The notes beneath the pieces are model-generated. The model made no database searches. It was not told the DNA's origin and saw only the letters and a list, made by a program, of their open reading frames with translations. A stretch of 64,000 nucleotides of DNA from OLB11 sp041392835 (lineage in GTDB: Bacteria; Bacteroidota; Bacteroidia; Chitinophagales; Chitinophagaceae): the NCBI GenBank assembly GCA_041392835.1, contig JAWKLF010000010.1, positions 1-64,000 on the forward strand, in the 5' to 3' direction. Of this stretch, positions 55,190 to 63,966 are shown one piece after another; the stretch's first letter is position 1, and every line of letters starts with the position of its first letter. A program made the translations under genes and the position numbers.

Positions 55190-56632
55190 GCTGTTTTTTA
55201 CATCTTGCCGTTTATAAATTGTCGTTAATAGTAAAGCCAAGAGTCCAAAGCAAGCATAAACAAAACTGTCTCCAATAATACTGTATAAAGTTGTAATTCT
55301 TTTAATTGGAAGTTCAGCAAGCATTATTTTTTCGTGTATGTCAAAGCTACTTTGTTGGGATGTCATTTCACCATAGGGATTAATTGCAGCCGATAATCCA
55401 AAACGTGTTGAACGCAAAAGAGAATAACCTTGTTCTATTGCTCTAAAAGCCGACATCCTTGTATGTAACGGGTCTATGCCACGCCAGTCAGACGAGGGAA
55501 TGGCAACTATATTAGCGTTCAGGTGTCCGAATGCTTTTGCGATATACGGGTAGTCAAAGTCATAACAAATTGCCCCTCCAATATTAAGTCCATTGTCCGT
55601 CATTATTTTAAAAGGCTCATTACCTTTTAAAGAAGGTTCTCCTGGCACCGGTTGGTGTTTCAAGTATTGATATTCAATTTGTCCTCTTGAATTTATAGAT
55701 AAGAATTTATTTTCAAGTTTTAATGGTTCTGTTGAAATAGGTACAACATATGAAGCGATAAGTGAAATATTAAGCTCATTTGCCAATGACTTCAATCTGT
55801 CTTGCCAATTTTTTTCATCTTCTTTTGGGATAAAGATGGCCGCTTCATTCCAAGAAATCAGTTTAGCCCCTTTTTGAGATGCTATTTCAGTACGATTTAT
55901 TAATGCACTTATGTATTTATTATTTGTTAATCCATCTGCAAAGGGTAACCCACTTATATCAGAGTCTGTCCCAACTGTTGCAACAGTTATTGTGTCCTTT
56001 GAAGTTGCCTTTGCAAAGTCCAAACGAAGTGAACCATAAAGCATAAAAATAATTATAAAACCAAGGGGTAAATAACTATTAAATAAAGTAGTTTTTCTTG
56101 TCTGAACAATTGCAACTATTGAAATATTCACCCAATAAATCAAAAAACTTAGCCCTGCCATACCAAAAAGTGAAAGCGATTGAAGTATTACGATACTATG
56201 TGATTGTGTATTAGCCCCTACACCCCAACTTGCAAATGGCATAAATGTATATTGTATCCATTCCATAATAGTAAATACGGTTGGGAAAAGGAACATCGCA
56301 TTTTTATGTTTTTTGAATTTGTCCCAAATCAAATATGCAGGCAAATGAATAAGTGTTAAAGGTAAAGAAAACATAAACACCATTGCAAATGGAATCGGTT
56401 CTGTAATAATTTTAGCTGTCGTAAGTGTCCAAGCAATAAATAAAGCTGTTATAAATAGTAGTCTTGATTTCCGTCCCCTTGTCTGATATAAGTATAAAAG
56501 AAACGGAACACTCGAAAACCAAGCAATAATGTCAACGCTATATGAAACATGTGAGGCAATTATTGTCAGCATGCCAATAATCAAAAGCAGATTAGGATTT
56601 ATTTTTTCTAAATATTTATTCGTCTCTGTCAT
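55184..56632 (-). CDS. Apolipoprotein N-acyltransferase-like protein (cassette cargo)
   Basis: A 482-residue protein with about seven N-terminal membrane helices, a periplasmic nitrilase domain (about 215-450) and a final helix, the layout of Lnt. The nitrilase triad is visible: Glu in LISWNEAAIFIP, Lys in YLKHQPVPGEPS and Cys in GGAICYDFDYP. Lnt adds the third acyl chain to lipoproteins. I choose the start MTETNK at 56632; the longer frame reaches into the cassette end. The stop codon is formed by the AGGTAAC box itself. Lnt is normally a core gene, so a cassette-borne copy is unusual; it may modify another substrate. Confidence 0.75.
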   Translation of the reverse strand: MTETNKYLEKINPNLLLIIGMLTIIASHVSYSVDIIAWFSSVPFLLYLYQTRGRKSRLLFITALFIAWTLTTAKIITEPIPFAMVFMFSLPLTLIHLPAYLIWDKFKKHKNAMFLFPTVFTIMEWIQYTFMPFASWGVGANTQSHSIVILQSLSLFGMAGLSFLIYWVNISIVAIVQTRKTTLFNSYLPLGFIIIFMLYGSLRLDFAKATSKDTITVATVGTDSDISGLPFADGLTNNKYISALINRTEIASQKGAKLISWNEAAIFIPKEDEKNWQDRLKSLANELNISLIASYVVPISTEPLKLENKFLSINSRGQIEYQYLKHQPVPGEPSLKGNEPFKIMTDNGLNIGGAICYDFDYPYIAKAFGHLNANIVAIPSSDWRGIDPLHTRMSAFRAIEQGYSLLRSTRFGLSAAINPYGEMTSQQSSFDIHEKIMLAELPIKRITTLYSIIGDSFVYACFGLLALLLTTIYKRQDVKNSR

Positions 56633-56657
56633 TATCTGTGGTTTCGTTAAAATAGCA

Positions 56658-57327
56658 GGTAACGTCAGTTTGTCCAAAAACTACCATTTGTTTCACAAAT
56701 ATACATTAATAAAAAGCAATTAGAAGCGAATTAAGCGAGCTTGAAAAAATGGAAGTTGAAAAGTTGGTTTTTTTTCCGCAGTGTCCCGAGACGGAGACAC
56801 TGCGGAGAGTGAACGCTCAAAGAATTTACACGTCGGTTTGCACAACATATTTTACCACATCGCTTTGTACGCATTCGTCATTATGGATTTTTGAGTAGCA
56901 CGTGGAAAAGACAAAAACTAAAAAATCTTCAAGCGCAATTAATGCAAATTGTAAACACAAAAACAGTGGCAACAAAACTGCACAAATGTCTATGTTGTAA
57001 AACGGGCACCATGATCACAATAGATGTTTTTGGTAAACGCGGTCCACCACAAAAATATTTATTGGTGACACAATCTAATCCTGCATAATGGTGGGTAGGG
57101 GAAGGTGTATGAAGAAATGAAATAATGAAACCGTTTTGAACAATATGAAAATAAAATTCATACAAAGCTGTACCACTTACAGCTAAATCGAGAACAATTA
57201 AAAGTTCGATATCTCCATAATAAAATTGTATTGCTAAGACATGGAATCTGTTCCAGCCTGCCCCGTTTTTCGGGGTTCAACAGCGTTTTCATGCTCGGTC
57301 TTCCAGACCGCACGAAAACTTAGTTGT
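56658..57327. mobile_element. IS91-type remnant: left end, transposase C-terminus, right end
   Basis: A left-end repeat (56664-56775) is joined through a GC-rich hairpin (CCGCAGTGTC / GACACTGCGG, 56777-56807) to the last 90 codons of the IS91-type transposase (56812-57088, TWKRQKLKNLQAQLMQ to KYLLVTQSNPA). The right end follows to 57326. The coding part is nearly identical to 51025-51306. It lies between the AAC box of the Lnt unit and the GTT box of the restriction unit. Confidence 0.7.
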
Positions 57328-57332
57328 TACCA
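57275..57332. repeat. attC-like short palindrome
   Basis: Left box GTTCAAC (57275-57281), right box GTTACCA (57326-57332), same hairpin as 49211 and 51468. It marks the left edge of the 6.3-kb restriction unit. The following 190 bases (to 57518) hold no gene. Confidence 0.65.
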
Positions 57333-57518
57333 CCAGTGCTTCCTTGTCTGCCGTGGTTTGTCAGTCTATTTGTTGCTGTCATTTTCATGTCTTTTGTCGT
57401 GCGGTGGGCATTTTTTAAAATTTCTTTTTCTCTTGCGTTGGCTTGGCGGCTATTTCGCAAAACTTGGCTTTAGCGTTGGGCTTGTGGGGTTTTGCAAATG
57501 TGCCACCAAATGTGTTGG

Positions 57519-60134
57519 CTAAATGTCTTTTATAATGTTTAAAAAGTCTTCTAATTTATATGCTCCGTCAACTGTTCGTCTTTCGTAAACCATGAAGTAA
57601 CGATAATTATTTCCTGCTTTACTTGCCCAAAGTCTGCCAAGTCTTATTTTTTGTTCTGCGTCTAAATGGTCGCCTTTGGTTTCTAATAAAATTGTCTTAC
57701 CGCTTTTTGTCTGAATGATGAAGTCGGGATAATGATTTACAAAGCCGTTAATTCTAAATCCTTTTCTCTCAATGTTCCTTGTCCAGAAAGCAATGTTTGT
57801 CATGTTACCAATTTCATTGATTACACGTTCTTCAAAACCGTTCATACTTCCTTCTTTCTCATACAGCGATTTTGTGATGTCTTTAGCTGTATCGCCTGGA
57901 GAAATGCTTTTTGGTAATGTGAACGATGGTTTGATAAACACTTTGTCGGTGTCTAAAAAATCTTTGAATTTTTTCTCGGCAAACTGTTCTGAAAGGGCAA
58001 TTATCTTAAACTTGATTTTGTCTTTGTAAGTGTATTCGTTGGCTGCTAAGTCGCTGAATTGCTCGTCTTTAAAATCTTCTAAAATTCGGTTGATGTATTT
58101 TTCAATTTCCTTGTCAGGAATTGGGAACATATTCCCGATTAAGTCCATCAGTCGTTTAGTGAAATTCTTTACTCGGCTGTCTTTGCGTGAAGGGTCGAGA
58201 ATGTAAGTCATTACACTTTCTTTCACTTCACCGTCAAGCCTTACAAATGTTGGCGTATGTTCTTTTTTGGTTTCGTCTAAGTCAACTTTGTAGAGTTCAG
58301 AAGTAATGCTGTCAAACGCAATGTTGGTGTCGGCTTTGCTCAATGCAAAACCTTCTAAAAGATTTTCTTTTTCTAAAGGCAATTCTTCTTCTTTCTTGCC
58401 GAACAAGTCGTTGGCAGGAACTTTTAAATAAAACTGTGGCAAATTGATTTGCTCTGCCTGTTCTCTGAAAATGTCTTTAATACTATATGTTTTCACAAGT
58501 TGTTGTATTTCGTTTGGCAATGCCGTTGTATGGTTGGCTTCCATTTCGGAAACCGTTTTTTCAAATGCTTCATTTTGTTCAATGGCAGTTTTTTCAATTT
58601 CTGAAACGGTTGTATTTGGTAACTCTGTTTCTGATGGTGCTGAAATTCGGGTGGTGTCAATGTCCGAAGTAATATCTTCCGTTGGTGTTTCGCTAGTTGA
58701 GAAAACAGTAAGTTGTTGTAAAGGGTCTTGCTTTTTGGCTTCTTCCAACATTGCAGGGTCAGCCAATTTATAGTCCTTGTCGCTGAAACCTGCTTTGTTC
58801 AAACCTTTCACAATGTTGTCTAAAGTGTCAAGGAATTTGGATGAAGCCGTTAAAACATAACTCAAATTGAGTAATGGAAAATTGTGTTTCATCACATAAG
58901 GCTGGCGTAAAACTCTACCCAAAATTTGTTCAACATCTACTGCCGAACTTTTGTCTGCCAATGATGCCAAGATGTAAGCAAATGGACAGTCCCAACCTTC
59001 TTTCAGTGCGTTTATGGTTATGATGTAACGGACTTCACAGTCTTTGCTCATCAAGTCAATGCCTTTTATTTCGTTGATGTTTGCCGTTTTGATTTTGATT
59101 TGTTCGGCAGGAATTTTCAACTCAATGAGTTTTTCTTTCAGTTTCTGAACGTTTGATTTTTCTTCTTCTTCGTTCAAAAAGTCTTTGCCGTTTTTGGGCT
59201 GTGCTTGAAACAACACAATAGGACGAATGTATTTCCCGCCTTTCTTTTCTTCTTCAATGGCTTGCAGTTCCAAGCGTTTTTGAAGTTGCAAAGCTGAATT
59301 GATGACTTCTGTTTTGTCCTGATGATTGTAAACTATAACAGGCAGTTTCACCATGTTTTCCTTTTTCAACTCCAAGGCATCAATAAAACTGATAATGTTG
59401 CTGTTTTTACGTGGTGTCGCTGTAAGGTCAAGAATGAAGCAAGGGTTAAATTCTTTAAGCATATCTACACTCAAATCCGTTTCCGCATTGTGGCTTTCGT
59501 CTACCACTATCATCGGGTTTAAGTATTGCATCACTTTCATTAACGATATTTCTTCGTCTTTACCGAGCAATGCTTCAAAGGATTGTAATGAGCCGTTTTG
59601 CTCAAATACTTTCCTGCCTTCTTTGTTGGCTGTGCGTATGCTATCAAAACTCAATACAAAAATGTTCAATTGCTCTTTTACCGAGGTTGCATTAAACCCG
59701 CTACCTTGAAGTAATGCCGATTTGTCGAATACCTCTACTTTGTTGCCAAAGTGCGAATTGATTTTCTGACGGTAAGGGTGCGAAGTATCTTTAAGGTTTT
59801 TAATGGTTTGGTCTAAAATAGTGATGGACGGTACAAGCCAAACAACTGCCTTTGGGCGGTCGTAATCAAAAGCATCAAAAACAATTTTAATGGCATTGCA
59901 TGCTATAAAAGTTTTACCGCCTGCGGTTGGTACTTTAATACAAATATGTGGCACACGTGCCACATTATTTTTATATGGTTCAATGGCTGTTCCCGAAAAT
60001 GGGTATAATGGTGTTCTCGGGTGTTTTGCCCAAAAATTATAAAATGCTTCTTTCGTGTCTTTGGTTTCCTGTACGTGTTCCAAAAACAGTGAAAGGTCGT
60101 TTATTACCTGTTGTTGATATGGTTTTAGTTCCAT
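57519..60134 (-). CDS. res: Type III restriction enzyme, Res subunit
   Basis: An 871-residue helicase-nuclease. An SF2 helicase core has Walker A in VPTAGGKTFIACN (about residue 70), the DEAD-type box VVDESHNAE, then DLTATPRKN and VEQILGRVLRQPY (motif VI). A C-terminal PD-(D/E)xK nuclease follows: NHYPDFIIQTKSG and LLETKGDHLD. With Mod it cuts DNA about 25 bases from unmodified sites facing head-to-head. The frame is intact. It starts three bases after the mod stop in a leftward operon. Confidence 0.92.
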   Translation of the reverse strand: MELKPYQQQVINDLSLFLEHVQETKDTKEAFYNFWAKHPRTPLYPFSGTAIEPYKNNVARVPHICIKVPTAGGKTFIACNAIKIVFDAFDYDRPKAVVWLVPSITILDQTIKNLKDTSHPYRQKINSHFGNKVEVFDKSALLQGSGFNATSVKEQLNIFVLSFDSIRTANKEGRKVFEQNGSLQSFEALLGKDEEISLMKVMQYLNPMIVVDESHNAETDLSVDMLKEFNPCFILDLTATPRKNSNIISFIDALELKKENMVKLPVIVYNHQDKTEVINSALQLQKRLELQAIEEEKKGGKYIRPIVLFQAQPKNGKDFLNEEEEKSNVQKLKEKLIELKIPAEQIKIKTANINEIKGIDLMSKDCEVRYIITINALKEGWDCPFAYILASLADKSSAVDVEQILGRVLRQPYVMKHNFPLLNLSYVLTASSKFLDTLDNIVKGLNKAGFSDKDYKLADPAMLEEAKKQDPLQQLTVFSTSETPTEDITSDIDTTRISAPSETELPNTTVSEIEKTAIEQNEAFEKTVSEMEANHTTALPNEIQQLVKTYSIKDIFREQAEQINLPQFYLKVPANDLFGKKEEELPLEKENLLEGFALSKADTNIAFDSITSELYKVDLDETKKEHTPTFVRLDGEVKESVMTYILDPSRKDSRVKNFTKRLMDLIGNMFPIPDKEIEKYINRILEDFKDEQFSDLAANEYTYKDKIKFKIIALSEQFAEKKFKDFLDTDKVFIKPSFTLPKSISPGDTAKDITKSLYEKEGSMNGFEERVINEIGNMTNIAFWTRNIERKGFRINGFVNHYPDFIIQTKSGKTILLETKGDHLDAEQKIRLGRLWASKAGNNYRYFMVYERRTVDGAYKLEDFLNIIKDI

Positions 60135-60137
60135 TGC

Positions 60138-61820
60138 TTAAAATCGTGTTATATCTCTTGGTATTTTCTTAAAAATAATATGGTGCTTTGTCATGAAATC
60201 CTTTGTAAGCAAGCAGTTGTCGGCATAAATTACATATTGCTCTGCTTTGGTTTTCATGGTTGCCAAAAAAGCATGGTCAAGCGTTGTTACTTCGTCTTGC
60301 TCGTAATTGAAGTAATACGCTGTGTCATTGTGCTTGCCCAAGAAATGTTTATTGTCTTTATGTTTTGTTTCGGTTAATGGTGTTTTTGTTTCGGTGTAGA
60401 AAACGTATTGACGAATTTTATCAACGCCTACAATTTCATTTAAATTACCATCTTCCAAAAACATGGGTTGCCCTAACTCATAAAAATCAAAACTTCCGCC
60501 TGTTCCTTCGGTTGTGCCGTAACCTTTAATTACATTTTTTATTCTTTGTGCTGTTGTCGTTTCGGCATAATCCATCATTTCTATTGTGATGAATTTCCTT
60601 TTTCCGCTATCTAATTTATTTAAGTTCAAAACTGCATGTGCAGTTGAACCTGAACCCGCAAAACAGTCCAGAACAATAGCATTAGTGTCTTTCGGGATGA
60701 TGTAATTAATTAACTTTTGAAGAAGCACAGTTGGTTTTTTACCGCTTCTAAAATCCATACTTCCTTCATGTCTGATATTTCCAAAATCTTCTGCATAGTT
60801 TTCAAAATTTGGAATAGGAAGAAACTTTTCTTTGTTTTCTGAATTACTTAATACATCATTTGGCACACCTTGAAAGTATTTTCCTTTTGTAGCAGTTGCT
60901 TTTTTAGGTCCAGTAAAATATCTATAAGGAAATTGGTCTTCACCAATTCCATAAACTTTATAAAGTGTTCCTAGACCATCTTCCTTTTCTCTTCCTATAA
61001 GGTAATCTCTAAAAAAACGACCTGACGAGTTTCCGTCAAGTATTTTACCAGTTGCCCAAATTTCTTTTAAGTGATTTAATGAAGGTTCTTCTTCAACTAT
61101 CTCATAGTTATCCTTTTCAAAGATATCTACTCTTTTGTCGCCTAATGTAATCGTTGTTGGTTCTCCTTTTTCAATTACTCTGTATTTGAACTTATCAAAA
61201 TCATACTTGGCCGTTTCTTTAATTAGCTTAGTCGTTGACTTCTTCTTATAGACATAGGTTATTTCTATCAATTTTTGTATGTCTGCATCTTCAACCAATG
61301 TTTTACCAGCAAATCTGACTTGAGTATAAATTGGTGTTATTAGGTTTGAAGAACCAAAAATCTCATCGCAAATCAACTTCAAATTAGCTTGTTCGTTATC
61401 GTCAATGGAAATAAATATTACTCCATCGTCAGATAAAAGTTTGTGTAGCAATTTCAAACGAGGATACATCATACAAAGCCATTTGTCGTGTCTTGTAAGG
61501 TCTTCCGCTTCTTTGCCAACCACTTGTCCGAGCCACTTTTTAATTTTTGGATTGTTTACATTGTCGTTATACACCCAAGCTTCGTTTCCTGTGTTGTAAG
61601 GCGGGTCTATGTAGATACATTTTATTCGTCCTTCGTATTCGGGCAAAAGGGCTTTCAGGGCTTCAAGGTTGTCGCCATGTATTATTTTGTTACCGCTGTT
61701 GGTTTCTTTGTCTGTCTGCGTTCCATTGTCAAAGCCGTAGGAGTGTTCCAATACTTTAAATGGAACATCCATATGATGATTTATTACTTTATCTTTTCCT
61801 ATCCAGTGTAATGTTGGCAT
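60138..61820 (-). CDS. mod: Type III DNA methyltransferase, Mod subunit
   Basis: A 560-residue adenine methyltransferase of the beta class: the catalytic CIYIDPPYNTGNEAW (about residue 95) precedes the AdoMet-binding VLDCFAGSGSTAHA (about 390). The middle region between them is the target recognition part, which sets the restriction site. HGDNLEALKALLPEYEG is typical of type III Mod proteins. Intact, so the cell's DNA should be methylated at this enzyme's site if expressed. It lies 16 bases after the HigA-like gene. Confidence 0.93.
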   Translation of the reverse strand: MPTLHWIGKDKVINHHMDVPFKVLEHSYGFDNGTQTDKETNSGNKIIHGDNLEALKALLPEYEGRIKCIYIDPPYNTGNEAWVYNDNVNNPKIKKWLGQVVGKEAEDLTRHDKWLCMMYPRLKLLHKLLSDDGVIFISIDDNEQANLKLICDEIFGSSNLITPIYTQVRFAGKTLVEDADIQKLIEITYVYKKKSTTKLIKETAKYDFDKFKYRVIEKGEPTTITLGDKRVDIFEKDNYEIVEEEPSLNHLKEIWATGKILDGNSSGRFFRDYLIGREKEDGLGTLYKVYGIGEDQFPYRYFTGPKKATATKGKYFQGVPNDVLSNSENKEKFLPIPNFENYAEDFGNIRHEGSMDFRSGKKPTVLLQKLINYIIPKDTNAIVLDCFAGSGSTAHAVLNLNKLDSGKRKFITIEMMDYAETTTAQRIKNVIKGYGTTEGTGGSFDFYELGQPMFLEDGNLNEIVGVDKIRQYVFYTETKTPLTETKHKDNKHFLGKHNDTAYYFNYEQDEVTTLDHAFLATMKTKAEQYVIYADNCLLTKDFMTKHHIIFKKIPRDITRF

Positions 61821-61836
61821 CTATTCGCTGTAATCC

Positions 61837-62928
61837 TTAATTAAACAAATCAATTTTTTGTCTGAACCCATTGCCAACATGAAATGGAACAAGTTCCAAA
61901 TGCTGTAACCTGCCTATGATAACACCTGAGGGAGTTCTGAATTTATTGGCAAAGGCATGTATCATTTCTTCATCTAATGGAGCAGCATCAATAATTTGTT
62001 GCAATTCATTTTCCGTCAACAATATTTTGGCTGCAAAAGCATTGGCTTCTTCTTCTTTTTCTTGGTCTATTTCTGTTCCTTTTACATTCTCTAAGAAAAT
62101 GTCTTTTTTCCCATGCAAAATGATGTGGGCCGCTTCGTGAAAAAAGGTAAACCAAAAATGGTCGTTGGTTCTAAACCTGCCCGAAAGTTGAATAATAGGT
62201 TTGTTGTGAAACCAACGGGTTGCTCCGCTTATGGGTGCTTTCGGTAAGTTTTGAGTAAATACAACCGCCACACCACATTTGGCACAAATGCTTTGCAATT
62301 GGTGCGTGAAATCATCAGGCATCAAAAAAGCCAGTTCTTTTATTTCAGCTAAAGCGTCTTTGAATTTCTTTTTATCAAACTCTGCAATTTCAATTTCTTT
62401 GGCTTGAATTTCACCTTTGCGTAACCATGCAGAAATGGCGTGTGGGCTTTGCGTATGAGCTAAAGAAACTCTAAACGCAACCGAAACTTCTTCGTCAATG
62501 TAAATGCGTTCCCATTCATCTGTGCTTGCCACACAAAAGAATTTTAGCAGACTGTCCACCAAAACGTGTTTTTCTCTTGTATCGGGCAGCCAACCGAATT
62601 TTCTCATTTCATTTACAGGAAAAGCAGTCAACCAGTCTTTCTCTTTTTCAAGTTCTTCCTGTTGTTGCAATTCATATAATTCTTTTCGGTATGTCTTTTC
62701 TCTGTTCAGCCAAAAGCTTGCAGGAATGCCCAACACTTTTTCTAATTGAAAAGCAGTTGCCGTTGTAATTGGCTCTCTTCCTTTGATAATGTCGTTAATT
62801 TTCTCTTTGGGTCTTCCCATTCTTTCGGCAAGTTCAGCTTGGCTCATGCCAATAAAATCAATGTGCTCCTGAATAGTATCTCCAGGAGGGGAGAGTAAAG
62901 ATTTTGCTAATTCAAGTGTCGTTGCCAT
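61837..62928 (-). CDS. HigA-like antitoxin fused to ImmA/IrrE peptidase
   Basis: A 363-residue protein. An N-terminal XRE/Cro helix-turn-helix of HigA type is seen (MSQAELAERMGRPKEKINDIIKG, then ITTATAFQLEKVLGIPASFW). A C-terminal COG2856/M78 metallopeptidase domain has HEAAHIILHG (HExxH). I choose MATTLEL at 62928; the longer frame overlaps the toxin end. It should repress the operon and neutralise the upstream toxin; the peptidase could destroy the antitoxin or another regulator on stress. It stands between the HigB-like gene and mod. Confidence 0.85.
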   Translation of the reverse strand: MATTLELAKSLLSPPGDTIQEHIDFIGMSQAELAERMGRPKEKINDIIKGREPITTATAFQLEKVLGIPASFWLNREKTYRKELYELQQQEELEKEKDWLTAFPVNEMRKFGWLPDTREKHVLVDSLLKFFCVASTDEWERIYIDEEVSVAFRVSLAHTQSPHAISAWLRKGEIQAKEIEIAEFDKKKFKDALAEIKELAFLMPDDFTHQLQSICAKCGVAVVFTQNLPKAPISGATRWFHNKPIIQLSGRFRTNDHFWFTFFHEAAHIILHGKKDIFLENVKGTEIDQEKEEEANAFAAKILLTENELQQIIDAAPLDEEMIHAFANKFRTPSGVIIGRLQHLELVPFHVGNGFRQKIDLFN

Positions 62929-62950
62929 GTTGTTTGTTTTATTCTTTTTG

Positions 62951-63283
62951 TTAATGGTAGTCTTCAATTTCGTTAATCTGAATTTTGGTGACTTCTTCCC
63001 AATTCAAACCGCCATTGTCTTTTTTGGGTATCGGGTCGTGGAGTGGCTCAAAAATCATTCGGTAGTTGCCTGAAACATCAACCGCTAATTCGCCTTTTCG
63101 GTCGCCTGTCAGTTCGTGGCATCTTGCTGCCGGAATGGTTCTCATAATCGCTAAATTGTCTGCATCGGTTAAGTCCTTGAGCCTTTGGTTCACCTTGCGA
63201 GCCAGCTGTCCAAAGGATTTTGCCATTTCCTTTGGTTCGGTTAGTTGCTTTTCGAGTTTTCGGCTTTTGTAACTTATTTCCAC
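62951..63283 (-). CDS. HigB/RelE-type toxin
   Basis: A 110-residue basic protein of the RelE/ParE superfamily: SRKLEKQLTEPKEMAKSFG start, RTIPAARCHELTGDRKGELAVDV, then SGNYRMIFEP near the C-terminal third, the common RelE-type signature. HigB toxins cut mRNA on the ribosome. Toxin first, antitoxin second, is the HigBA order. First gene of the leftward operon higB-higA-mod-res, so the addiction pair would also stabilise the restriction genes. Confidence 0.85.
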   Translation of the reverse strand: MEISYKSRKLEKQLTEPKEMAKSFGQLARKVNQRLKDLTDADNLAIMRTIPAARCHELTGDRKGELAVDVSGNYRMIFEPLHDPIPKKDNGGLNWEEVTKIQINEIEDYH

Positions 63284-63614
63284 TGCAAAGATAAATATTA
63301 TTAACGAAAAAGGTTAACAAAAATAGTTATTAATTTTGAACTGCCAAAAAAAGCGTTGGAAAAAAGCGGCTCTTTGGCTTTTGCCGAAGGGTTAGCTTGT
63401 GCGGTAGGGGCAAAAACCAATGTGCCGTTTGTGCGGCTGGCTAAAAGAAATTTTAAAAAATGCGAAGGGTGGGCTTTTTCTTTCTTTTCTGTCACTTGTC
63501 CCAATAGCAAAACACGGTCAGCTTGAAAGTCTGTTCGCATGGTCGATATAGTCTGTATGTCGAGTCCATTTTTAGTCATTGTCTTGCTGTGTCGTCTGTC
63601 TTTTTAGCATTGGT
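63284..63614. other. Leader of the restriction unit, no supported gene
   Basis: A 92-codon leftward frame (63579-63301) exists but has repetitive composition and no family. The right part ends in AGCATTGGTGGTAAC, the reverse complement of the unit's other end (GTTACCACCAGTGCT, one mismatch). A promoter for higB is expected here but no clear TTTG/TAnnTTTG pair was found. Confidence 0.4.
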
Positions 63615-63744
63615 GGTAACGATTTGGGGCTTTGCGAAGGCTGGGATTAGAAGTACAAATGTTTAAATTTAGCACAATGTTCATTAGAATTCCAAATGTT
63701 CAATTTAGCACTGTAGCCCAGCTTTTGCAAAACCCATGTTAGCG
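63615..63744. repeat. attC-like imperfect palindrome E
   Basis: Left box GGTAAC (63615-63620), right box GTTAGCG (63738-63744). Arms GATTTGGGGCTTTGCGAAGGCTGGG and CCCAGCTTTTGCAAAACCC pair with bulges. The interior is nearly identical to palindrome C. It is the right-hand edge of the second array. Confidence 0.7.
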
Positions 63745-63847
63745 TAAATAACAAACCTTGTGTAATTAAATTCGTTGAAATGCCTATAAATAAAGGATTT
63801 ACGAAAATATCTACTGCAAAATAAAGCAAATAAAAGCACACAAAATA

Positions 63848-63878
63848 TTGATTTGTTGTACTAATTGTTGTACCTTTG
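63848..63878 (+). promoter_or_regulatory. Promoter of the edge integrase
   Basis: TTG (63848-63850), 20 bases, TACCTTTG (63871-63878) on the plus strand. The ATG follows about 90 bases downstream. Confidence 0.5.
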
Positions 63879-63966
63879 TATCGTAATTCTTCCATTTGCA
63901 TAGCCCAATAAATCAAGGCGAAATTTGCGAAGATGCTACAATGATTAACTATTAAAGTTTCAATAT

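Noticed and set aside
63301..63579. Leftward 92-codon frame before higB
   Set aside because: Repetitive composition, no recognisable family, no ribosome-binding context; left as an unassigned leader.
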